Below are positions 1-5,839 of a stretch of DNA of 10,524 nucleotides, one piece after another (positions within the stretch are counted from its first letter, which is position 1; the number at the start of each line of letters is the position of its first letter). Source of the DNA: JBDRRP01 sp964446485 (GTDB taxonomy: Bacteria > Desulfobacterota > Desulfobacteria > Desulfobacterales > JBDRRP01); contig CAYUOU010000108.1 of assembly GCA_964446485.1 (NCBI GenBank), forward strand, positions 1 through 10,524. The letters are read 5' to 3'. The translations under genes were made by a program, and so were the position numbers. The notes under the pieces were generated by a model. The model was not told the DNA's origin. It made no database searches and saw only the letters and a program-made list of their open reading frames with translations.

Positions 1-16
1 AATGATCGGCGGCACG

Positions 17-55
17 CCCCCTCTCCCTTGACGGGAGAGGGTTGGGGTGAGGGTG
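17..55 (+). repeat. Intergenic hairpin repeat (CCCTCTCCC / GGGAGAGGG)
   Basis: A perfect 9-bp inverted repeat, CCCTCTCCC at 19-27 and GGGAGAGGG at 33-41, encloses the loop TTGAC. It is followed by a G-rich tail (TTGGGGTGAGGGTGA, 41-55). From memory, this hairpin plus tail resembles a repeat scattered through intergenic DNA of many proteobacteria. No T-run follows, so it is not a classical terminator on the + strand. It could act on transcripts of a gene left of the window, which cannot be seen. Confidence 0.65.
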
Positions 56-78
56 ACGAGCGGGCGGCCGGCTGTCAT

Positions 79-110
79 TTGACAAAGAAATCCGCGCCGA
101 ATAAGGTAAT
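79..110 (+). promoter_or_regulatory. Possible sigma70-type promoter for the NifU-like gene
   Basis: A perfect -35 hexamer TTGACA lies at 79-84. The -10 is poor: TAAGGT at 102-107 has the ideal 17-bp spacing but matches only three of six consensus bases, and GGTAAT at 105-110 matches better but at 20 bp. The stretch 101-116 is AT-rich within a GC-rich region, and the start codon at 168 would follow at a normal leader distance. The -35 is convincing and the -10 is not. Confidence 0.35.
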
Positions 111-167
111 TTTTTCGCTCAATCCGGGCGTGCCGACAGCGAACCGACTTACAGGAAAGGTGCAACC

Positions 168-392
168 ATGAAAGCGCAAGTGATCGCGGTCATCAATCAG
201 ATTCGGCCCATGCTGCAGCGTGACGGCGGCGATGTGGAACTTGTGGACGTCTCTGAGGACGGTGTAGTGCAGGTACGGCTCCAGGGGGCCTGTGCCGGTT
301 GCCCAATGTCCCAGATGACGCTCAAAAACGGCATCGAACAGGTGCTAAAGGAAAAAGTGCCGGGCGTCGTTTCCGTGGAGAATGTTCAATAA
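168..392 (+). CDS. NifU C-terminal domain-like Fe-S cluster scaffold protein
   Basis: This 74-residue protein consists almost entirely of the NifU C-terminal (Nfu-type) domain. That domain assembles or carries a [4Fe-4S] cluster, usually bridged between two subunits, and passes it to client enzymes in the cytoplasm. The N-terminal part (VINQIRPMLQRDGGDVELVDV) is the family opening with its RDGGD stretch. The cluster-binding CxxC is Cys42-x-x-Cys45, within GACAGCPMSQMTLKNGIE. The start at 168 has AGGAAAGG upstream with good spacing. It lacks the NifU N-terminal IscU-like and central ferredoxin-like domains, so it is the stand-alone short form common in anaerobes, not a truncated NifU. The next gene is about 165 bases downstream across a twin-hairpin repeat, so co-transcription is uncertain. 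Family assignment is firm; clients are unknown. Confidence 0.93.
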   Translation: MKAQVIAVINQIRPMLQRDGGDVELVDVSEDGVVQVRLQGACAGCPMSQMTLKNGIEQVLKEKVPGVVSVENVQ

Positions 393-432
393 CGGGCCAA
401 AGTCCCGATCACCCATGTCACTATCACCCGAA

Positions 433-511
433 CTGTAGGGGCGGGGTTTACCCCCGCCCGTTGTTCGAAGGTGCCATGCCGTTTGGGAGGGGGTAAACCC
501 CTCCCCTACAG
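433..511. repeat. Twin-hairpin inverted repeat (REP/BIME-like)
   Basis: Two 27-base arms, 433-459 and 485-511, are inverted copies of one another with 25 of 27 positions matching, separated by a 25-base linker. Each arm also folds by itself: GGGCGGGG (439-446) pairs with CCCCGCCC (452-459), and GGGAGGGG (485-492) pairs with CCCCTCCC (498-505). The two mismatches between arms are compensatory within each small hairpin (C/G in one, A/T in the other), so each stem stays perfect. That layout resembles bacterial REP/BIME elements. It fills the gap between the NifU-like gene and the aminotransferase and ends about 45 bases before the latter's start. No mobile-element gene is present. Confidence 0.8.
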
Positions 512-556
512 CAATTGTCAACGATTGCCTTTTCTAACAACGGGGAGCGTGTTTTC

Positions 557-1738
557 ATGACCATTGCCAAAAAGATCGAGGGGTTTATCGACAAGTCTTC
601 GTGGATCCGCAAGATGTTCGAGGAGGGGACCCGGCTCAAGGCTCAATACGGCGCGGAAAGGGTGTTCGATTTCAGCCTTGGCAACCCCAACTTGCCGCCG
701 CCGGAGAAGTTCGCGGAAGTGCTGCGGGATACCGTGGATGCCTGCGGTCTCGGCGATCACTGCTACATGCCCAACACTGGGTATCCCCAGGTGTGCCGAT
801 CCATCGCCGAATACCTCTCTGAAGAGCAGCAGGTGGCCGTATCCGAAAAGGACATTATCATGACCTGCGGCGCCGCCGGCGCCTTGAACGTGATACTGAA
901 GGCGCTGCTGGACCCCGGAGACGAAGTGCTTACACCGACGCCGTGTTTTGTCGAATACGGTTTCTACGCCGACAACCACGGCGGTGTCCTGACCACGGCG
1001 CCAACGAAACCGGACTTCAGCCTCGATCTCGAAGCGATGGCGGCGGCCATCACCCCCCGAACCAAAGTGGTCCTCATCAACTCGCCCAACAACCCCACCG
1101 GCCAAATATACTCCCGGGAAAGCCTCGAGGGGCTTGCCGCCGTGATGACCGAAAAAAGCCGTGAGTTGGGGCGTATCATTTACCTGGTTTCCGACGAACC
1201 GTACCGGAAAATTGTTTACGACGATGCCGTCGTGCCGAGCATATTCGCTGTGTATGCCGATAGCATCATCGCCACCAGCTATTCAAAAGACATTTCCATC
1301 CCCGGCGAGCGCCTGGGATTTCTCGCGGTGAACCCCAAGACCGCCCATCTCCAGAAGCTCATGGGTGGCATGGCCCTTGCGAACAGAATTCTTGGGTTTG
1401 TCAATGCACCGGCGCTGATGCAGCGAGTGGTCTCCTGCCTGCAGGGCCTCAGCGTGGACATCGGTCTCTATGGCCGCAAAAGGCGATTGCTGTGCGATGG
1501 GCTGGCTGACGCCGGATATGATTTTGTCACGCCGCCGGGGGCTTTTTACCTCTTTCCACGGACGCCCAGCGACGATGATGTGGCCTTCGTCCGGGAACTC
1601 CAGGAGGAGCTGATTTTGGCGGTTCCCGGCAGCGGGTTTAAGGGCCCCGGGCATTTCCGGTTGGCCTTTTGCGTCAGTGATGAGACGATTACCGGTGCGT
1701 TGCCGGGATTCAAGCGTGTGATGGAAAAATATCGTTAA
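557..1738 (+). CDS. Pyridoxal phosphate-dependent aminotransferase, class I/II
   Basis: This is a fold-type I aminotransferase of 393 residues, typical length for the aspartate aminotransferase superfamily, acting in the cytoplasm. Visible landmarks, numbered from the ATG at 557, are the N-terminal FSLGNPN segment, the cofactor-binding INSPNNPTG (Asn175-Gly182, with Asn179 the likely PLP-ring contact), SDEPY with Asp213 and Tyr216, the Schiff-base Lys244 in SYSKDISIPGERLGF, and Arg368 in FRLAF, the usual substrate alpha-carboxylate contact. The start is set at 557 because GGGGAG (542-547) lies at good spacing. A TTG at 515 would add 14 residues, partly encoded just after the twin-hairpin repeat, and is less likely. 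Family and mechanism are clear. The amino donor is not, and aspartate, aromatic or alanine-type activity cannot be told apart by eye. Neighbours do not settle the pathway. Confidence 0.93.
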   Translation: MTIAKKIEGFIDKSSWIRKMFEEGTRLKAQYGAERVFDFSLGNPNLPPPEKFAEVLRDTVDACGLGDHCYMPNTGYPQVCRSIAEYLSEEQQVAVSEKDIIMTCGAAGALNVILKALLDPGDEVLTPTPCFVEYGFYADNHGGVLTTAPTKPDFSLDLEAMAAAITPRTKVVLINSPNNPTGQIYSRESLEGLAAVMTEKSRELGRIIYLVSDEPYRKIVYDDAVVPSIFAVYADSIIATSYSKDISIPGERLGFLAVNPKTAHLQKLMGGMALANRILGFVNAPALMQRVVSCLQGLSVDIGLYGRKRRLLCDGLADAGYDFVTPPGAFYLFPRTPSDDDVAFVRELQEELILAVPGSGFKGPGHFRLAFCVSDETITGALPGFKRVMEKYR

Positions 1739-1740
1739 TA

Positions 1741-1809
1741 GCGCCTGTCGGCGCGTCAAATGGGCCTGCGGCCCGTCAATGGTGTCAGTTGCGCCTCACG
1801 GCGCGTCAA
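1741..1809 (+). repeat. Three mini-hairpins each followed by GTCAA
   Basis: Three units of about 18-19 bases each make a 5-bp stem with a 3-4 base loop, followed by GTCAA. Unit 1 is GCGCC-TGTC-GGCGC (1741-1754), unit 2 is GGGCC-TGC-GGCCC (1762-1774), and unit 3 is GCGCC-TCAC-GGCGC (1791-1804). In unit 2 both sides of the stem change together, so pairing is kept while sequence differs. The series begins two bases after the aminotransferase stop codon. No T-run follows any stem. It looks like a short interspersed palindromic repeat cluster of unknown function, possibly shielding the transcript 3' end. Confidence 0.75.
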
Positions 1810-1932
1810 TAGACGCATTGGGGGAGTGATGAATATGGTGATGAACCAGTTGTCGCGAGCATGGCGAGCCTTTGACCTGAGGACGACGCAACTTCTGACA
1901 TAACAGGCAACAGCAAAAAGGAGAGACAGCGG

Positions 1933-2337
1933 ATGAAAGTATTAAAAATCGACCATCTGGGTATTGCGGTGAACAGCATCGATGAGGGCAAGGGTTTCTG
2001 GAGCGGAGTACTGGGCCTCGATTTCGAAGGGGCGGAGACCGTCCAGGAGCAGAAGGTGACCACGGCCTTTTTCCCGGTCGGTGAGAGCGAAGTGGAACTG
2101 CTGGAATCCACCGCTCCGGACGGGCCGGTGGCCAAGTATATCGAAAAGCGGGGGCAGGGAATCCAGCACGTGGCCTTCCGGGTGGAAGACATCGACGCGG
2201 CCCTGGCCGAGCTCAAAGAAAAAGGTGTTCGCCTTATCGACGAAACCCCGCGCATCGGTGCCGGCGGGGCCAAAATCGCCTTTCTTCACCCCAAGGCCAC
2301 CAATGGTGTGTTGGTGGAACTCTGCCAGAGAGATTAA
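1933..2337 (+). CDS. mce: Methylmalonyl-CoA epimerase
   Basis: This 134-residue protein of the vicinal-oxygen-chelate (glyoxalase/dioxygenase) fold should interconvert (S)- and (R)-methylmalonyl-CoA, linking propionyl-CoA carboxylation or decarboxylation to methylmalonyl-CoA mutase and succinyl-CoA. Two beta-alpha-beta-beta-beta modules are visible. Metal ligands expected for the family are His8 (IDHLGIAV), Glu55 (EVELLE, at the second ligand position that is Gln in the Propionibacterium enzyme), His79 (IQHVAFRVEDI) and Glu129 (VELCQ) near the C terminus. The C-terminal HPKATNGVLVEL is characteristic of the epimerase and separates it from lactoylglutathione lyase. The start follows a strong AAGGAGAG ribosome binding site. 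It stands alone between two repeat-bearing gaps, with no mutase or carboxylase in view. In this kind of organism it would serve propionate oxidation or formation, which fits the acyl-CoA synthetase fragment at the right edge. Confidence 0.93.
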   Translation: MKVLKIDHLGIAVNSIDEGKGFWSGVLGLDFEGAETVQEQKVTTAFFPVGESEVELLESTAPDGPVAKYIEKRGQGIQHVAFRVEDIDAALAELKEKGVRLIDETPRIGAGGAKIAFLHPKATNGVLVELCQRD

Positions 2338-2957
2338 TTTTACCGCGGATTTCACAGAGATCGCGGGTCTCGCTTAGGCTCGCCCGGGATGACGGCTTCT
2401 GGGTGCTCGTTGCTGGTTGGCGGCTTCGCCGCAGTTATTGGGTTTGTGGAGTTCGTCGACGTCTAATTCGGAATACCTGAATCCCTCAATGCGGGATTTT
2501 CTGCCTTCTCTTATGAAACTTCATGTTTTCTATGGCCTGATCGATGGGATCCGCTGCGCTCCTCCCATCCTACGCGCTTTTGCTGTCTGCGTCCGTCTGC
2601 GTGTATTTGCGGCCAATGGGGTTTAGCCGCTGCCCTTCGGCGCGGCGGCGCCTCCCATTTAAAGTTCTCTGTGTTCTCCGCAGCCTCCGTGGTCAACCGA
2701 CCGTTGCCGTCGCGTGCCAAGTCCTTATTCTGCTTTTCTCATCGCCACTGCGCCCCTGCGCGAGAATATGTGTTTTTCGTTTTTGGCTTCCTCGGTGCTC
2801 CGTGGTTCCCATGTCCTTTGTTGACTTGCCGGCTGCCCTCATTTACCCTGCTCCCTTTTGTTTTTCTGAATCGGGTTCAGCTGCTGTCGAGACAATCGTG
2901 GCCGAAATTGGGATATCCGAGCCTGACTCCGCAATTTCTCCCGAGAGAGGCGCTTAC
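2338..2957. other. 620-base non-coding gap made of degenerate intergenic repeats
   Basis: I find no convincing gene here. The text looks like a patchwork of low-information phrases that, from memory, recur in intergenic DNA of Desulfobacterota and other bacteria: ACCGCGGATTTCACAGAGA (2342-2360), a CGGGATGAC end (2385-2393) like the terminus of the element at 7809-7924, CTTCATGTTTTCTATGG (2519-2535), a TCTGCGTCCGTCTGCGTG phrase near 2585-2602, a CTCTGTGTTCTCCGC phrase near 2667-2681, and CTCCGTGGT twice (2685-2693 and 2798-2806). A weak hairpin AATCCC/GGGATT (2480-2498) followed by TT could end the epimerase transcript. A TTGACT at 2821-2826 could be a -35 box for the kinase, but its partner TACCCT is poor. 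The kinase frame stays open from 2544, but the encoded segment has no domain-like character. Confidence 0.6.
2904..2938. promoter_or_regulatory. Inverted repeat GAAATTG / CAATTTC before the kinase gene
   Basis: A perfect 7-bp inverted repeat, GAAATTG at 2904-2910 and CAATTTC at 2932-2938, has a 21-base spacer that contains the palindrome GGATATCC. It ends just before the ribosome binding site of the histidine kinase. It could be an operator or, as RNA, a weak stem influencing translation. There is no direct support for either role. Confidence 0.3.
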
Positions 2958-5702
2958 ATGGGAATCATGGGTTTTTTCAGGGATCTGCGAATTCGCAACA
3001 AACTGCTGTTGGCTTACTCCACGATTTTCATCGTTACCATCGCCATCAGCAGTTTCACCATTTATACCTTTGTTCGGCGCAGTATCGAGACCAGCATCGA
3101 AAGTGAACTGAACAACACCACCACCGCCTTGCTCAACATGGTGCGGACATCGGCGGCCATCTCCATTCAAAACCACTTGCGCGCCGTTGCCGAGCGCAAC
3201 CGTGAGATCGTCGCCCATTTTCACGCGCTGTCCCGCCAAGGGCGGTTGTCGTCCGTTGTGGCCCAGGCCCGCGCCAGAGAGGTCCTGCTCAGTCAGACCA
3301 TCGGCAAAACCGGGTATATTTACTGTTTGAACAGTCAAGGCATCATCGACGCGCACCCCAAGAAAGCGCTCCTCGGGGTGGATCTTTCCCCTTACGACTT
3401 TATCCAGAATCAGAAGCTCCGTAAGGAGGGATATCTGGAATACGACTGGCAGAATCCCGGTGAGGAAACCAGCCGCCCCAAAGCGCTGTACATGACCTAT
3501 TTTGCACCGTGGGATTGGATCATTTCGGTGTCGTCTTATCGGGAGGAATTCAATGAACTGATCAAGGTGGATGATTTCCGTGAGAGCATCGCATCGGCAA
3601 AATTCGGTGACACCGGCTACTCCTATGTATTGGACTCTACCGGCAATCTCATTGTCCACCCCAAACTGGAAGGGCACAACTATTACGACGCCCGGGATGC
3701 CGGCGGCAATTTCTTCATCCAGGAAATCATCAACCGAAAAAACGGGAAGATTTTCTATAACTGGAAAAACCCCGGCGAAGGCGACTCACGGGAGAAGCTG
3801 GTCATTTTCAATTACATCCCCGAATACGACTGGATCGTGGCCTCCTCGAGTTACCTCGAGGAATTCTATGCCCCCCTTCGCACTATTCGAAAGATTGTGC
3901 TGGCCACCGTCCTGGTCTCATTGCTCGTGGTGCTGCCTATCACCATGCGCATCAGCGCCTCCATTACCAACCCCCTCATCAGCCTCATGAGCCGTTTCGC
4001 CAAAGGGGCGGAGGGCGATATTTCCGTGAGGATGATCCCGCGCTCCAGAGATGAATTGGGGCAGTTGGCCCGCTACTTCAATACATTCATGGAGCGGCTT
4101 GATGCTTACAGCGCCGACCTTCAGTCGGAAATCGCCGACCGGAAAAAAGCGGAGGCGGCCATCCGGGAAAGCGAGGCGAAATACAGGGAACTGGTTCAAA
4201 GCGCCAACAGCATCATTCTCAGAATGGATACCGACGGGAACATCACATTTTTCAATGAATACGCCCAGCGGTTTTTCGGCTACACCGAAGCCGAAATTCT
4301 CGGTAGAAATGTCGTGGGCACCATTGTGCCGGAAGTCGATGCCGACGGTCACCAACGAAAGGCCATTGGTGGTGAATTCGCCAAGGCGCCGGAGCATTTC
4401 AGGCACCACGAAAACGAGAACGTGAAGCGCACCGGAGAGCGGGTGTGGATTTCATGGACCAACCGGGCCATCCGTGACGACAACAGCCGGATTGTGGAAA
4501 ATCTGTGTATCGGCAACGACGTCACCGAATCGCGACACGCCCAGCAGGAAATGACCCGGATGCGCCGCTATCTCCAGAACATCATCGATTCCATGCCGTC
4601 CGTGCTGGTGGGGACTGACACGGGGGGGCGCATCACGCTGTGGAATCGAGAGGCGGAAAAAATGGCCGGTGTCAGCCAGGATGCGGCGCGGGGGCGGCTG
4701 CTGGCTGATCTTTTCCCTGTGCTGGCCTCGCGCATGGACATGGTTTCAGAGGTCATTGCGGACCGGCAGGTGCGAAAGGCGGAAAAAGTGCCCCACCTGA
4801 ACAGCGCCGGGGCCCGATATTTCGACATTGTCGTTTACCCCCTCGTGGTCGTCGCTATCGAGGGCGCTGTTATCCGAATGGATGATGTCACCGACAGGGT
4901 GCGGATGGAAGACATGATGGTTCAGACCGAGAAGATGATGTCTGTGGGCGGGCTTGCCGCCGGGATGGCCCATGAGATCAACAACCCGCTGGGGGGTATT
5001 CTTCAGAGCGTCCAAAACATTCACCGCCGCCTTTCGCCGGATTTGCCCGACAACCACCGGGTCGCCGCCGGCTGCGGCACCACGCTGCCGGCGGTCCAGG
5101 CCTATCTTGATGAACGGCGGATCTCCGCTTTTCTGGAAGGCATCCGGGACGCCGGCGCCAGGGCGGCGCGCATCGTGGACAATATGCTCAATTTCAGCCG
5201 GCGCAGCGAATCCAAAAAAATCCCCATCAGCCTCACCGAACTTTTGGAAAACACGGTTGAGCTGGCCGCCCACGATTACGACCTCAAAAAGAATTACGAC
5301 TTCAGGCGCATCGAGATCGTCCGCGAATTTGAGACGGGGATGCCCCTGGTGCCCTGCACGCCCAACGAAATCGAGCAGGTCATATTGAACCTGCTTCGCA
5401 ATGCCGCCCAGGCCGGCAGCGATCGGCCGCGCATTACCCTCAGGCTGCGGCGGATCGGCAATGCCGTGCGCTTCGACGTGGCCGACAACGGGGTTGGGAT
5501 GGATGCCGAAACCCGTAAACGGGTTTTCGAGCCCTTTTTTACCACCAAGGACGTGGGTATCGGCACCGGCCTGGGGTTGTCGGTGTCCTATTTTATCGTC
5601 ACCAACAACCACAATGGATCCATGGATGTTGTGTCCACCCCAGGTGAAGGTTCCTGCTTTTCGGTGACCCTGCCGCTGAGGGAAGACGGCGCTGCAAAAT
5701 GA
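2958..5702 (+). CDS. Membrane sensor histidine kinase: tandem Cache, HAMP, two PAS, HisKA, HATPase
   Basis: A 914-residue inner-membrane sensor kinase. In order it has: a transmembrane helix (about 16-39); a periplasmic sensor (about 40-310) with two consecutive Cache_2-like modules sharing TGYIYCLNSQG / TGYSYVLDSTG, a following HPK, WQNPGE / WKNPGE and WDWIISVSSY / YDWIVASSSY; a second transmembrane helix (about 312-333); HAMP (about 334-385); PAS domains (about 408-525 and 535-650); a dimerisation/phosphoacceptor helix with His672 in AHEINNP; and an ATPase core with N box Asn811/Asn815 (NLLRNAAQA), G1 Asp843 (DNGVGMD), F box at 857 (FEPFFTTK) and G2 at 869 (GTGLGLS). All catalytic boxes are intact. 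The start at 2958 is chosen for GAGAGAGG seven bases upstream. The frame is open back to 2544 but only through repeat-like DNA. It should phosphorylate the regulator encoded next. Known sCache_2 sensors often bind C2-C3 carboxylates, which suits the symporter and CoA ligase downstream, but the ligand is inferred. Confidence 0.92.
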   Translation: MGIMGFFRDLRIRNKLLLAYSTIFIVTIAISSFTIYTFVRRSIETSIESELNNTTTALLNMVRTSAAISIQNHLRAVAERNREIVAHFHALSRQGRLSSVVAQARAREVLLSQTIGKTGYIYCLNSQGIIDAHPKKALLGVDLSPYDFIQNQKLRKEGYLEYDWQNPGEETSRPKALYMTYFAPWDWIISVSSYREEFNELIKVDDFRESIASAKFGDTGYSYVLDSTGNLIVHPKLEGHNYYDARDAGGNFFIQEIINRKNGKIFYNWKNPGEGDSREKLVIFNYIPEYDWIVASSSYLEEFYAPLRTIRKIVLATVLVSLLVVLPITMRISASITNPLISLMSRFAKGAEGDISVRMIPRSRDELGQLARYFNTFMERLDAYSADLQSEIADRKKAEAAIRESEAKYRELVQSANSIILRMDTDGNITFFNEYAQRFFGYTEAEILGRNVVGTIVPEVDADGHQRKAIGGEFAKAPEHFRHHENENVKRTGERVWISWTNRAIRDDNSRIVENLCIGNDVTESRHAQQEMTRMRRYLQNIIDSMPSVLVGTDTGGRITLWNREAEKMAGVSQDAARGRLLADLFPVLASRMDMVSEVIADRQVRKAEKVPHLNSAGARYFDIVVYPLVVVAIEGAVIRMDDVTDRVRMEDMMVQTEKMMSVGGLAAGMAHEINNPLGGILQSVQNIHRRLSPDLPDNHRVAAGCGTTLPAVQAYLDERRISAFLEGIRDAGARAARIVDNMLNFSRRSESKKIPISLTELLENTVELAAHDYDLKKNYDFRRIEIVREFETGMPLVPCTPNEIEQVILNLLRNAAQAGSDRPRITLRLRRIGNAVRFDVADNGVGMDAETRKRVFEPFFTTKDVGIGTGLGLSVSYFIVTNNHNGSMDVVSTPGEGSCFSVTLPLREDGAAK

Positions 5703-5839
5703 CCTCGTGGCGATGCTCCCGCCTTGCCACGCCGGCTCCGGCACCGGGAATCGCTGAGATGGTCCCAAAAGGCAATGAATGGCATTGCGGCGCTGAAAAC
5801 TCACCATTCAACGGCCAATTCCCGCGTAAAGGACGGTTC

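Noticed and set aside
433..511. Twin hairpin as a CRISPR fragment or intrinsic terminator
   Set aside because: There are only two arms in inverted orientation, with no direct repeat-spacer pattern and no T-run.
518..1105. Long minus-strand frame opposite the aminotransferase
   Set aside because: It is an antisense shadow of a clearly conserved GC-rich gene.
1872..1901. Sigma70 promoter (TTGACC ... TGACAT) for the epimerase
   Set aside because: The -35 is fair, but the best-spaced -10 matches only three of six consensus bases.
1829..1903. 24-codon reading frame with a GGGGAG stretch before it, possible leader peptide of the epimerase
   Set aside because: Spacing to the first ATG is too short. 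The second ATG fits better, but the peptide has no recognisable features and nothing else supports translation.
2480..2500. AATCCC/GGGATT hairpin followed by TT as terminator of the epimerase gene
   Set aside because: The stem is only six pairs with just two T after it and lies about 140 bases past the stop codon; too weak to list as a terminator.
2544..2957. 138-codon N-terminal extension of the histidine kinase
   Set aside because: The frame is open, but the translated text comes from repeat-like DNA, lacks domain character, and the ATG at 2958 has a good ribosome binding site directly before the first membrane helix.
4746..5807. 353-codon minus-strand frame opposite the kinase core
   Set aside because: It lies antisense to the intact HisKA/HATPase coding region, and its composition is the typical His/Gly/Pro-rich shadow.
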